Assembly (NCBI RefSeq): GCF_000308215.1
Contig: NZ_CAJE01000004.1
Span: 1 to 64,000 of the forward strand
From: Methanomassiliicoccus luminyensis B10
GTDB lineage: Archaea; Thermoplasmatota; Thermoplasmata; Methanomassiliicoccales; Methanomassiliicoccaceae
Reading direction: 5' to 3'
DNA length: 64,000 bases
Each line of letters begins with the position of its first letter. The stretch's first letter is position 1. Made by a program: the position numbers and the translations under genes. Under the pieces are notes generated by a model. That model did not search any database. It was not told the origin of the DNA and saw only the letters and a list, made by a program, of their open reading frames with translations. Shown piece by piece: positions 34,647 to 44,028 of the stretch.

Positions 34647-35753
34647 TCACGATGGGAGCTTGTTGAAACCGTTCACTGCGTTCTGCCCGATGATCTTGTC
34701 CACGGTGGAGCGCTCAGCTATGAACGCGCCCCCTATGCAATATATGGGCGCCCCGTGCTCGATCAGCAGGGCTCTCAGCCTCTGCTGGTCCAATCCCAGG
34801 GCCCGGGAGGCGTCCTGTACCTCCACCAGCTCGTTGATCACCGAGCCGATGTCGATGGGAGGGATAGTGAACTCGTACCAGCCGACATGGTCCGCGGCAA
34901 TGCCGTTCGCGGCCATGCTGTATCTCTGCGCGACTGCCTTCAAGTGTTCTCTCTGGAAGTGGGCTTGCTTGCTCCGCAACAGCTGCTTCTCCAGGCGATT
35001 TATTTTCAAGTTAGTCAGCCAGTTCTTGAACTTGGCCATCATGCCGTTAGGCGGGGCTATCTTCTGGGCCTTTTCCTTCCTCTTGTCTGCCAAATCCTTT
35101 ATCTTGCTCAGCGATTCCATTTCAGCTAGTCTCATCTGGCCGATGTGCCAGTTAAGATTGGAGGCCAGCGCCGCGTCCAAGGTAGGATTCTTCTTGGGGC
35201 CGAGCACGGACTTGGCGGCCACGTAGCTCGCCAGGAACCCCATGTTGAAATCCGCCTTGGGGCTGGCGATGGAATGCTCGTCCTTCTTTTGCCCGTTCAT
35301 CGTGGTGAGCCTCAAAGTCTCCTTTCGGCCGCTCGCCCCACTGGAGAGTGCCACGGCCTGCTGAGCATACGAATCCGCGACAACCTGATTCCTGATTGAG
35401 GTTTGAATAGCTCCTTGTATGTTAGGCACGAAATAGCAGTTCTCTATCCATTCCTCCCACTGCTGATGCTTAGGAAGGTAGGACGGATACGTGGTGTACG
35501 AATCCTGAATGTAGTGGAAGGCCACCCCGAGGTTGTAGTACGTGTTGGGCTTGTCGTCTCGAAGGAAGTCAGACCTTGCCAGGTTCAGATAGTTACGGAT
35601 CTTATCTTCCTTGCCAAAGTGGTGCGGGTAATCCTTCCATTGATCTGGAGCTATGGCGCCATCCTTCAGATTGGAAAATTCCTTGTCAGTAAGAAAGATC
35701 CCAAGCTGGTCTATCACTTGCCTGCTGATCCGGATATGGGTCTTCCACAACAT
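34647..35753 (-). CDS. Zinc-dependent phospholipase C/S1-P1-fold-like protein
   Basis: A 368-residue protein. The N-terminal 120 residues resemble the helical zinc phospholipase C fold: LWKTHIRISRQVIDQLG, a DGAIAPDQWKDYPHHFG segment, LGVAFHYIQDSYTTYPSYL and KHQQWEEWIE. Their Trp-x-x-His, Asp, His-His and His-x-x-x-Asp sets fit zinc ligands. A charged, Lys-rich helical region (about 215-275) and a C-terminal domain of unknown type follow. There is no signal peptide, unlike secreted phospholipases, so it would act inside the cell. It lies in the island alone on the minus strand. Membrane attack as part of a defence response is possible but speculative. Confidence 0.6.
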   Translation of the reverse strand: MLWKTHIRISRQVIDQLGIFLTDKEFSNLKDGAIAPDQWKDYPHHFGKEDKIRNYLNLARSDFLRDDKPNTYYNLGVAFHYIQDSYTTYPSYLPKHQQWEEWIENCYFVPNIQGAIQTSIRNQVVADSYAQQAVALSSGASGRKETLRLTTMNGQKKDEHSIASPKADFNMGFLASYVAAKSVLGPKKNPTLDAALASNLNWHIGQMRLAEMESLSKIKDLADKRKEKAQKIAPPNGMMAKFKNWLTNLKINRLEKQLLRSKQAHFQREHLKAVAQRYSMAANGIAADHVGWYEFTIPPIDIGSVINELVEVQDASRALGLDQQRLRALLIEHGAPIYCIGGAFIAERSTVDKIIGQNAVNGFNKLPS

Positions 35754-35943
35754 TGCTTCACAAGGCCGACAGGGCGAGGTACCTCTGACCCTGAATGACC
35801 ACCCAGATGCTCTCTATAGGCTATAAAATTCCTACTGCCATAATGAGCGAAATGATGAATGAGATCGATTAGATTCCGATGAAAGATGAGCTAGTGGTCA
35901 GAAGAATCCTAAACTAGCGTGAGCAATATACTTGAAACGGCTT

Positions 35944-36150
35944 ATGATGGAACACCACCTAGACGAGCTTCTCGGAGATACGAGCGAGGCGACGAGGGAG
36001 AGGATAGCTGACGCGGTGCAAGAGTTCGTCCATCATCACAATTACGACTGCCCCCACGAAGGCTAGCTGGAGTACGCATGCGGGGGACTGGATGAAGAAA
36101 CAAAGATTCACTTCCTGCCGTTCATGTGGTTCGCCAACCACAGGAGGTGT
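35944..36150 (+). pseudogene. Transposase (rve/IS481-like) C-terminal relic
   Basis: Within an otherwise gene-free 511-base gap, a short frame reads HLDELLGDTSEATRERIAD then VQEFVHHHNYDCPHEG, an in-frame TAG at 36064, and LEYACGGLDEETKI. The F-V-x-x-x-N-Y-x-x-P-H-E-G-L pattern is the end of DDE (rve) integrase domains of IS481-like transposases. The stop, the missing catalytic core and the loss of frame mark it as a relic. The rest of 35754-36264 shows no feature. Confidence 0.55.
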
Positions 36151-36264
36151 GCTCATGGAATGATGCGTCCGCTCGAACGAGGTCTGGAAGCATCTCCTCG
36201 AACAGAACAGGTGATGTCGCCGGAGTATGTTGTTTGGCGTGTGCCTAACAAAGTCTAGATCTGG

Positions 36265-37119
36265 ATGGATGGCACTAATCTTATAATAAACAACAATAGT
36301 ACATGCCCGACTGTCATGGCAGGGACCGAACCGAATTTCTGGGGAAGCTACAAGGGCACGATGATTAAGGCGATAGCCGTAGATGGAGCGAGGACCTGGG
36401 ATGACCTGCAGGAACTGACCGGTTTCCCCCCGAAAACGATTAACACGGTGCTGAGCGAGCTCTTCGGCATTGATGCCATATACAAGACCAACAGCGGAGA
36501 GTACAGGGTCGCCAAGGACCTGTATGTCGAATACAGGAACTACTTCGTCGACGACCGCAAGGGGGATAACCCATCCGTCCTGAAGCTGAAGAAAGAGGAT
36601 CAGACCAATATTATCAGAGCGTTCCAGGGCTGGCTCACTCTAAAGAACATATCGCTCGTTGACCACCACTTGTTTGTCGACGGTAGCAGGCTGAACGACC
36701 TGACCAACCATCTAGTAGAGAACGTCCGAACTGAGCTCCTCATCGTCAACCCCTACGTCGACAAGGGGAACATCATGGATCAGTTAAAGATCCTCGCGCA
36801 GAACAAGAGCCTAAAGATTAAGATACTCACTAGGCCGCCTGAGACTGGTGACAAGCAGGAATTCATGGACGTTCTTCGCAGGTATGGAATCGAGGTATTC
36901 ACCAACAAGAACATCCATGCCAAGATTATGGTGTTCGATCGAGGTGTGGCGATAGTGTCTTCAATGAACCTCATAGCCTACTCGGCCGGCGGCGGGAGTT
37001 GGGAGGCGGGGATCGCCACCTCGTCCGAAGACGTTGTGAGCGAAGTTGTGAACAAGATCAACCTGAAGTTCGATGAAAGGGAGGCCAGCGGCTGGGGAGA
37101 GAATATCAGGGCCGCATAA
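36265..37119 (+). CDS. Winged-helix protein with a phospholipase D-like (HKD) domain
   Basis: A 284-residue protein. Residues about 25-80 look like a winged helix (MIKAIAVDGARTWDDLQELTG, FPPKTINTVLSELF). Residues about 120-275 form one PLD-like domain with LLIVNPYVDKGNIMDQL and the HKD motif HAKIMVFDRG (about 218), then SSMNLIAYSAGGGSWEAGI. One HKD motif per chain implies a dimer. Such proteins act as nucleases or DNA-binding regulators in accessory loci. It starts the second plus-strand cluster, 419 bases ahead of the coiled-coil nuclease-like gene. Confidence 0.75.
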   Translation: MDGTNLIINNNSTCPTVMAGTEPNFWGSYKGTMIKAIAVDGARTWDDLQELTGFPPKTINTVLSELFGIDAIYKTNSGEYRVAKDLYVEYRNYFVDDRKGDNPSVLKLKKEDQTNIIRAFQGWLTLKNISLVDHHLFVDGSRLNDLTNHLVENVRTELLIVNPYVDKGNIMDQLKILAQNKSLKIKILTRPPETGDKQEFMDVLRRYGIEVFTNKNIHAKIMVFDRGVAIVSSMNLIAYSAGGGSWEAGIATSSEDVVSEVVNKINLKFDEREASGWGENIRAA

Positions 37120-37538
37120 TGGAGATCACACCAATGTCTACATCTGGATGAATGGGGTTTCATGCCCCGTCACATCCTCCCCGTATCTTGGAATCGGCCT
37201 TCTCGGCGACCATTGCCTCGGCGAGACTGACGGCGTCTCTGCCCTTCTTTCCGTTAACCTCTCAACATGAATGATGCGGCTTCCCACCTTAGTGCCTCGT
37301 AAAATTCATAGGGCCAGTGAGCACCCTGTCTAAGAAGAGCTTCATAATCGTCAGATGCTCATCTACGCAGATAATTTTTGTATGCGATACTATTAATTCC
37401 ACGTCGCGATCTTTGAGGCAGGAGTATATATCTCTCACTTTTCAAGATGAATGATGTATCTGTAAGCCTTGCTGAATGGTAAGCTAATGATCAAAACCAG
37501 GCTGTCAAAGCTGGAATCAATATCTTGGGCTCTTAAGT
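37120..37538. other. Gap of 419 bases without a recognised gene
   Basis: No credible coding frame. There is a small GGGG/CCCC hairpin (about 37153-37168), a TATA-like GTATATATC (about 37420-37428) over 100 bases before the next gene, and two copies of ATGAATGATG about 180 bases apart. The lower GC in its right half suggests a regulatory or inserted segment. Confidence 0.35.
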
Positions 37539-38855
37539 GTGATTGAATTTCCAGGATGGAATAATTCAAAACCGTTAAAAGCGCCCGGCCCCATCCCCAC
37601 CCCGGAGCGTTGGGGGATGCACACCGTATCGGATGGGACCGGATACTTGGAAACGTTCTTCGAGGAAGTGAGATCGGCGGGGTTCTTCAGGAGGCTGTTC
37701 TCCTGGCGCCATATCCAGGCGCTCGGCTACGAGGCCTACAAGGAGTACGGCCTGCTGCTCCGAGATCAGCAGTCGCACAATGCGAGGGTCCAGGACCTCC
37801 TGCGGCAACTGGAGGAGGAATGGAGCAAGGACCGCTTCAACATCAAAGAGATCGACCGCCTCAAGGCCGAGCTCATCGATGCGCGGGCCTCATTGAACGT
37901 CCTGAACGATAAGGTCACCGAGTGCGAGAAGACCATCACCGAGTTCAGGACCACCGAGCGGTCGCGCCAGGAGGACTACCTGTCCAAGGTCACCTCCCTG
38001 AACACGCTGGTCGAGAAGGTGAATGAGGACGAGCGGCAGCTCCAGGAGGAAAAGGAGCAGGCCATCAGGTCGCACATCGAGGAGATGAAGAGGACCTGGT
38101 CGGTCCACGAGGCCAAGGTGGAGGAGACCATCAAGAACCTGTGCAAGAAGCACCAGGTCGGGTATCTCGACAAGGAAAAGGTCCCCTTCAAGGGCAAGCC
38201 GGACAACACCATCCTCGTCTGCCAGGAGTATGTGGTCTTCGACGCCAAGAGCCCCGAGGGCGAGGACCTCTCCAACTTCCCCGACTACGTGAAGAGCCAG
38301 GCCGAGAAGGCGTCCAAGTACGTTCGGGAGAAGGACGTCCGCAAGGAGGTGTTCCTGGTGGTCCCGTCGAACACCGTGCACGTGTTCCGGGAGCACTGCA
38401 TAAACCTCGGCGATTACAAAGCGTACATCATCACCCTCGATTCGCTGGAACCGATCATCCTCAGCCTGAAGAAGATCGAGGACTACGAGTTCGTGGAGCA
38501 GCTCAGCCCGGAGCAGAGGGACGATATCTGCCGCGTCATCGGCCGACTCAGCCATCTCACCAAGAGGAGGATACAGATCGACACCTTCTTCTGCGAGGAG
38601 TTCTCTGACGCCCTCAAATCGTGCCGGTGCCTGCCCGACGACCTGGCGCAGAAGGCTCTTGAATACGAGCGGTCGAGCAAGGTGAACCCTCCCGTGGAGC
38701 AGCGGACCAAGCTGATATCGGACAAGGAGCTGGAGAGGGCCCTCGAATCGGCCCGCAAGGAAGCGGCGTACCTGGAGCTGGACACTTCGGACGAGGCCGC
38801 CGGGATCATGCAGGCCATGCCGCTGCTGAAGGAGAAGAGCGGCGGGAAAGGCTGA
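37539..38855 (+). CDS. Coiled-coil protein with a PD-(D/E)XK/RmuC-like nuclease motif
   Basis: A 438-residue protein from GTG 37539; an ATG at 37617, after GGGGG, is a reasonable alternative that removes 26 residues. Residues about 75-210 are a long coiled coil. The following domain has GKPDNTILVCQEYVVFDAKSP (about 218-238), in which PD, then D-x-K on a following strand, is the catalytic signature of PD-(D/E)XK enzymes and recalls RmuC. A helical C-terminus follows. It sits 61 bases before the PLD-helicase gene on the same strand. Likely a DNA-end nuclease serving that helicase (inference). Confidence 0.65.
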   Translation: MIEFPGWNNSKPLKAPGPIPTPERWGMHTVSDGTGYLETFFEEVRSAGFFRRLFSWRHIQALGYEAYKEYGLLLRDQQSHNARVQDLLRQLEEEWSKDRFNIKEIDRLKAELIDARASLNVLNDKVTECEKTITEFRTTERSRQEDYLSKVTSLNTLVEKVNEDERQLQEEKEQAIRSHIEEMKRTWSVHEAKVEETIKNLCKKHQVGYLDKEKVPFKGKPDNTILVCQEYVVFDAKSPEGEDLSNFPDYVKSQAEKASKYVREKDVRKEVFLVVPSNTVHVFREHCINLGDYKAYIITLDSLEPIILSLKKIEDYEFVEQLSPEQRDDICRVIGRLSHLTKRRIQIDTFFCEEFSDALKSCRCLPDDLAQKALEYERSSKVNPPVEQRTKLISDKELERALESARKEAAYLELDTSDEAAGIMQAMPLLKEKSGGKG

Positions 38856-38916
38856 GATCCTGCCTGGAACGCCGGCAAGATTAAGGCTCAACAACGCGCT
38901 GCACGGGAGGATTCAG

Positions 38917-41900
38917 ATGGTCAAGGCGGGCATATATGAGCAGGTTGTCAACAAGGACCTCTCCGCCGCCCTGGACAATGAGCCAAGCCTGCTGCCCTTC
39001 AAAGAACCGATCGACGATGCCGAAGCCCCCAAGATACTCTCCGACTACCTGGCGTCGGTCCTGCAAAAAGGCCTGTCGTCCTCTCGCCTCGAAGGCGATC
39101 TGGATAAGCAGGTCAGGATCGTCAACGGCATCGTTCAGGCCATCGTCCAGGCGACGGGGGAAGAAGCCCTTTCCGGTCTGACCGTGGACATGAGCGCCGA
39201 AAAGGCCGAGCAGTTACTGGCTCTGGTCGACAAGAAGAACTCGATTCATTCCATCAACGAAAGGGCGGAGATCACCAGGCCCGAGACCTCGATATCTCAG
39301 AGTTCGCTGTTCACCGGGGCCGCCCACGAGCCCAGCATGGTGGCTGAACTGAAGAGGGAGATCGCCTCGTCCGACCGCGTCGACATGCTGGTATCGTTCA
39401 TCAAGTGGAGCGGGCTGAGGCTCCTGATGGAGGAGCTCTCTGACTTCACCAGCAAAGGCGGAAAATTGCGAGTCATAACGACCTCGTACATGGGAGCGAC
39501 CGATGTCAAGGCGGTAACTTGGCTATCTCGCCTCCCCAACACCGAAGTGAAGATATCTTACGATACCAAGCGCACCCGGCTGCATGCCAAAACCTATGTC
39601 TTCTACCGCGACACCGGCTTCAGCACAGCGTATGTCGGTTCATCGAACCTTTCCAACGCCGCCATATCCAACGGGCTGGAATGGAACGTCAAGGTGACGA
39701 TGCAGGACCTCCCTGACACCATGAGGAAGATCGACGCTACCTTCGAGAGCTACTGGAACTCCCCGGAGTTCGAGGTCTTCACCGAAAAGGAAACGGACCG
39801 CCTGAGCCGAGCCTTGCGGGCCGAGCGCGTGAAGGGCGATACCGGCCCCGTCATGCTCTTTGACATCGCCCCATACCCGTTCCAGCAAGAGATCTTGGAT
39901 AAACTGGCCGCGGAGCGGGAGATCCGGCATTCGTACAAGAACCTGGTGGTGGCGGCGACAGGCACAGGCAAGACCGTGATCTCCGCGTTCGACTACAAAC
40001 GGTTCTGCAAAGAGAACCCCGGCAGGCCCAATCGGCTTTTGTTCGTTGCCCACAGAAAGGAGATCCTCGAGCAGAGCTTATCCTGCTTCCGGAACGTGCT
40101 CAGGAACCAGAATTTTGGCGATACATTTTACGATGGCTCCATCCCCGGGAGCCTGGATCATTTGTTCATATCGATCCAAACATTCCAATCTCAAAGCTTT
40201 GATGAGAGGACCACGCCGGACTTTTATGACTTCATCATCGTGGACGAGTTCCACCATGCCGCCGCGCCGACCTACCAGAGGCTCCTCGAACACTACAAAC
40301 CGAAGGTGCTGCTGGGCCTGACCGCCACCCCGGAGCGCATGGACGGAAAAAGTGTGCTGACGTACTTCGACGATCGCATAGCGGCCGAATCACGTCTGCC
40401 GGAGGCCATCGAGAGAAAACTCCTATGTCCCTTTCACTACTTCGGGGTCACCGACACGGCGGACCTGACCGGACTAAGGTGGACTCGGGGCGGCTACGAC
40501 CGGACGGAGCTGTCCAACCTCTATACCTATGAATGGTTGGGAGCGGACCGGAGAGCGGACCTGATCCTTCAGTCGGTCATCCGCTACATCACCGATATCG
40601 ACGAGGTCAAGGGCCTGGGATTTTGCGTCTCGGTCGCCCACGCCCAGTTCATGGCCGACCATTTTAATGAACGAGGAATTCCCTCGATCAGCGTAACCGC
40701 CGACACGCCCGATGACGTGCGCGTAAGCGCCAAGCAGAAGCTGGTCAACGGCGATATCAAGATCATCTTCACCGTGGACATCTTCAATGAGGGCGTGGAC
40801 ATCCCCGAGGTAAACACCGTTCTCTTATTGAGGCCCACCGAGAGCCTGACCATCTTCCTCCAGCAGCTGGGGCGCGGGCTGAGACTTTCGGAAGGCAAAG
40901 AATGCCTCACCGTGCTTGATTTCATCGGGCAGGCCAACCGGCAGTACCGCTTCGAGGAGAAGTTCGCCGCCCTTCTGGGCGAAAGCGCCAAGAGCGTGCA
41001 GAACGAGATCAAGAACGGCTTCAGCTCCCTGCCTAAAGGCTGCTACATCCAGCTCGAACGCAAGGCCAAGGAGATAATTTACAACAACATCAGGAACGCG
41101 CTCGGCTGCAGGGCGGGCATTATATCCCGGATCGCGTCGTTCGAGGAGAACAGCCAGCTGCCCCTCACGCTCGACAATTTCCTGTCATATTACCACATGG
41201 ATATTCGGAGCGTGTACATCAATGGCAGCTTCTCCAGGCTCTGCGCCCTTGCCGGAATAAAAGCAGACTTCTCGGAACCGGACGAAGAGGTCTTGACCAA
41301 GGCGTTCTACCGCATCTGCTCGATCGATTCCCGGCGGTGGATCGACTTCCTGCTTCGCGTACTTCCCAGCATCGATGATCTAGATGAGGCTCAGATGAAT
41401 GAATCGGAACGCCTGATGCTGCAGATGTTGCAATTCACCATTTGGCAGAAGTCCGCGGAGGATTGCGGGTTCTCCAGCACCGTGGACGGCTTACGCCGCC
41501 TGAAACAAAACAAGACCCTGTACACTGAGATGCAGGAGATCCTGAGGTATCAGTTGGACCACATTGATATAGTCGATAAGCCGAACGACCTGGACTTCGA
41601 GTGCCCCCTGGACCTGTACTGCACCTACTCCCGAGATCAGATCATGGCAGCCATGGGGTCCACGAATCCGAGCTCGGTGAGGGAAGGCGTCAAGCACCTG
41701 CCGGACAAGAAGTCTGATCTGTTCTTTATCACTCTCAACAAATCGGACAAGGACTATTCGCCCACCACGATGTACAACGATTACTCCATCAACGAGCGGC
41801 TATTCCACTGGCAGAGCCAAAGCACCACGCCCTCAAGATCGGCGACAGGCCGGAGATACATTCATCATCAGGAGACGGGCGATCACATCCTGCTGTTCGT

Positions 41901-42069
41901 CCGTGAGAGCAAGAAAGACTCTTTCGGAAAGACCGCAGGATACACCTTCCTCGGAACCGCCGACTATGTCCGGCACGAAGGCGACCGGCCGATGAATATA
42001 ATCTGGAAGCTGCACCAGCCGACGCCGGCCAAATTCCTGAAGAAGACCAACCAGATGAGCGGCGGATGA
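38917..42069 (+). CDS. PLD-domain SF2 helicase with DUF3427
   Basis: A 1,050-residue multidomain protein. Residues about 120-300 are a PLD-like nuclease domain with RLHAKTYVFYRDTGF and SSNLSNAA (HKD at about 220). From about 320, a superfamily 2 helicase shows Walker A VVAATGTGKTVIS (about 347), motif II IVDEFHHA (about 440), motif III GLTATPERMDG, motif V IIFTVDIFNEGVDIPE and motif VI LQQLGRGLRLSEGK (about 648). The C-terminal 350 residues match DUF3427 in position and in the SDLFFITLNKSDKDYSPTTMY region. This architecture is frequent in defence islands. ATG 38917 follows GGGAGG. Confidence 0.88.
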   Translation: MVKAGIYEQVVNKDLSAALDNEPSLLPFKEPIDDAEAPKILSDYLASVLQKGLSSSRLEGDLDKQVRIVNGIVQAIVQATGEEALSGLTVDMSAEKAEQLLALVDKKNSIHSINERAEITRPETSISQSSLFTGAAHEPSMVAELKREIASSDRVDMLVSFIKWSGLRLLMEELSDFTSKGGKLRVITTSYMGATDVKAVTWLSRLPNTEVKISYDTKRTRLHAKTYVFYRDTGFSTAYVGSSNLSNAAISNGLEWNVKVTMQDLPDTMRKIDATFESYWNSPEFEVFTEKETDRLSRALRAERVKGDTGPVMLFDIAPYPFQQEILDKLAAEREIRHSYKNLVVAATGTGKTVISAFDYKRFCKENPGRPNRLLFVAHRKEILEQSLSCFRNVLRNQNFGDTFYDGSIPGSLDHLFISIQTFQSQSFDERTTPDFYDFIIVDEFHHAAAPTYQRLLEHYKPKVLLGLTATPERMDGKSVLTYFDDRIAAESRLPEAIERKLLCPFHYFGVTDTADLTGLRWTRGGYDRTELSNLYTYEWLGADRRADLILQSVIRYITDIDEVKGLGFCVSVAHAQFMADHFNERGIPSISVTADTPDDVRVSAKQKLVNGDIKIIFTVDIFNEGVDIPEVNTVLLLRPTESLTIFLQQLGRGLRLSEGKECLTVLDFIGQANRQYRFEEKFAALLGESAKSVQNEIKNGFSSLPKGCYIQLERKAKEIIYNNIRNALGCRAGIISRIASFEENSQLPLTLDNFLSYYHMDIRSVYINGSFSRLCALAGIKADFSEPDEEVLTKAFYRICSIDSRRWIDFLLRVLPSIDDLDEAQMNESERLMLQMLQFTIWQKSAEDCGFSSTVDGLRRLKQNKTLYTEMQEILRYQLDHIDIVDKPNDLDFECPLDLYCTYSRDQIMAAMGSTNPSSVREGVKHLPDKKSDLFFITLNKSDKDYSPTTMYNDYSINERLFHWQSQSTTPSRSATGRRYIHHQETGDHILLFVRESKKDSFGKTAGYTFLGTADYVRHEGDRPMNIIWKLHQPTPAKFLKKTNQMSGG

Positions 42070-42182
42070 TCCTTCCCGCGTTATTGAGAACTGTGATGCT
42101 GCAGAGAGATAAAGAGAGGGGGCGAGAGCCGAGTTCGGTCCTTGTTGGCGCACCGTCGGATGGAGGCCAGCGAGCATTCACC

Positions 42183-42934
42183 TTAGCTCCCCCTCCTCAG
42201 CAGTTGACATTTGATCCAAGCCACCTTTCCCGGGTGATCGCTGATCATGGCCGGCATGACCGTGCTCACTGCCTTTTCCAACCTCCTGTCGACAGTAACG
42301 AACGTTAGGTCCGCGAGACCCTTTCGGGAGGAAATCGCCAGTATCTCCGCCACGATCCTGAGATCGTGCTCGCTCTTCGGCCTGTCGAAGAACGCGCAAT
42401 GTGACGGCAGGTACTTTTCCAGATCGTTCTTGAGTCCAGTCTCGTCATCGGTAGCGCATTGCAGACAATCCCTCAGTGGATCATATACCCTGAAGACCGA
42501 CCTCATCCGCTGATTGTTGTAGTTGGCCCAGACTTCCATGGCCTCGGCGAAGGTGCGCCGGAACGGGTCCTTGCTCAGTAGGCATGAGATCCTGAGCTGA
42601 TATTTTACCAGGCATAGAACCCCTCATTCCTACGGGCCTTTGAGAAAGCCAGATCGACAACCGGATCGATATGGTCTGGACCGAGGTCCTCGATGCTCAG
42701 CCGCCGATGTGTCGCCACCCCGCTCATCGCCTCTTTTAAGAGGGGGAGCATCTGCTCTGCGTTGTCCTTGAACTTCTTTACGGATTCAAGGTACACCTCG
42801 TAGGACAACTTGACCTGTTTGGGAGGTATCTCCACCAGATATGCGTCGACCGCACTGAAGTGGTCGTCCTCCTCGAACAATCTAGCTATCACTACTCCTG
42901 TGTCGGGTAGAAACGCGGCCATTCCGAACACCAC
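42183..42934 (-). pseudogene. PIN-like nuclease gene interrupted by a frameshift
   Basis: Two consecutive minus-strand frames together spell one PIN-like protein. The first (42934 to a TAA at 42605) begins AAFLPDTGVVIARLFEEDD, giving the first PIN Asp. The second is open from about 42620 to 42183 and carries SEHDLRIVAEILAIS and LTFVTVDRRLEKA, the typical later acidic residues. The join lies in GGTAAAATA at about 42605-42615, where the two frames overlap by one base shift. The second half also has its own ATG at 42539. It could be a decayed gene, a sequencing error or a programmed shift. It follows the 42936-43649 gene by one base. Confidence 0.6.
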
Positions 42935-42935
42935 T

Positions 42936-43649
42936 TCAATCGTCGCTCGGGATGGGATCCATCTTGAACCCGTGCGTGCTCAGGTCCGAGGGCCTGATGG
43001 TCAACATGATCATGTAGGTGTACCCGAGGTCATCAAGGGTGATCTTGCCTCTCCGGAACGCCTCCACCCTCAGTAGAGCGAATATGGCCAAGATGTATAA
43101 GTCCAGCAGGTCCTTGTCGAGGTCCTTGCCTTTGCGCAGGTCCGCCACGACCTCGTCCAGGATCTTCTTCGACTTGAGGAACACGGCCTGTGCTTCGACC
43201 AAATACCTGAACTTATCCATGTCCCGGGTCGACAGTACATCGTCCCCGATGAGGTCGACCATCTCATCGACCTTGGCGGCGGCGCTGGCGATGGATTCGC
43301 GGACGAACACCCTTCGCTGGTGATCACTCAGTGACCTCATGCTCCTCTCGATGCTGCCCAGGACGCCGCCGACCGTGCCCATAGTGTCTATCCGCCCCTT
43401 GTACTCGCTTGCCTTTCCGGGGTAAGGCCCTTTTTTAACAAGGTCCGTGATCGAGTCCATGAACGTTTCGATGTCCTGAGGCGGCATGCTCAGCACTTTA
43501 TCCATAAGGAACCGGACCGCTTGGTGGGCCTTTCTCGCGGCATCTATCGCCCCAGCCGACGGGACCCCCAGGCCGACGGACACGAGGAACAGGTCCTCGT
43601 AGTTCTTCTCAATGGCGTCGATGGGGTTCTTCTGGGTGTCCTCGATCAT
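42936..43649 (-). CDS. Hypothetical helical protein upstream of the PIN-like gene
   Basis: A 237-residue protein, predicted all alpha-helical and charged (e.g. SSIERSMRSL-type amphipathic helices, KSKKILDEVVADLRKGKDL). There are no Cys clusters, membrane segments or nucleotide loops, and no family is recognised. Its stop is one base before the GTG of the PIN-like gene, so the two are an operon, in the manner of a toxin-antitoxin or nuclease-partner pair. The size is large for an antitoxin. Confidence 0.6.
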   Translation of the reverse strand: MIEDTQKNPIDAIEKNYEDLFLVSVGLGVPSAGAIDAARKAHQAVRFLMDKVLSMPPQDIETFMDSITDLVKKGPYPGKASEYKGRIDTMGTVGGVLGSIERSMRSLSDHQRRVFVRESIASAAAKVDEMVDLIGDDVLSTRDMDKFRYLVEAQAVFLKSKKILDEVVADLRKGKDLDKDLLDLYILAIFALLRVEAFRRGKITLDDLGYTYMIMLTIRPSDLSTHGFKMDPIPSDD

Positions 43650-43803
43650 ATCAACGGTCCCCTCTCATGCTCGTTGCTCATCGCGCGAACAGCGGTGTGA
43701 TAGATGATCTCGTCTTGTGCTGATAGTAGTATGCGTCGAGGGCTATTTGGGATATTGATGAACGATTGGGAGTCAGGCGTTCGGGCGGCAGGACCAGGGT
43801 AGA

Positions 43804-44028
43804 TTAGATGACCATCTGTTGCATATCTTCCATCGGGCCCAGGAGGGAGCGGAGGTCCGGGGCAAAGAAGCTCCAAGCGTTGTCGATCGACGCATCCACG
43901 CTAAGAGGGGCTTCGTCCATCGCACCGCCCGGAGAGGTGTGCAGTACTTCTGTGAGGGCCGCGTGACCGGACTCGTCTTCAACGCCGAAAAAAATGAAGG
44001 CCGATCTCACGGCCCAGCCCAAGGACAT
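43804..44028 (-). CDS. Possible small protein, weak
   Basis: A 74-residue frame beginning MSLGWAVRSAFIFFGVEDE. It has a mixed alpha/beta appearance and ends DMQQMVI. No family, no clear promoter and no partner. It fills part of the gap 43650-44194 between the island and the next core gene. It is included because the frame is open and composition is gene-like, but it may be non-coding. Confidence 0.3.
   Translation of the reverse strand: MSLGWAVRSAFIFFGVEDESGHAALTEVLHTSPGGAMDEAPLSVDASIDNAWSFFAPDLRSLLGPMEDMQQMVI

Noticed and set aside
36064-36066. In-frame TAG in the transposase relic as evidence of pyrrolysine decoding
   Set aside because: The window gives no pyl genes, and the rest of the frame is already decayed, so a plain stop in a relic is the simpler reading. 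Several intact genes here also end in TAG.
15000-44000. CRISPR array or cas genes accompanying the CARF protein
   Set aside because: No regularly spaced direct repeats and no Cas-like proteins were seen anywhere in the window.
16089-44000. dndA/C/D/E, BREX (PglZ/BrxL) or DISARM components
   Set aside because: None of the proteins in the island shows a PAPS-reductase-like DndC, an SMC-like DndD, a PglZ or a methyltransferase motif, so the DptFGH-like trio is described as an orphan.
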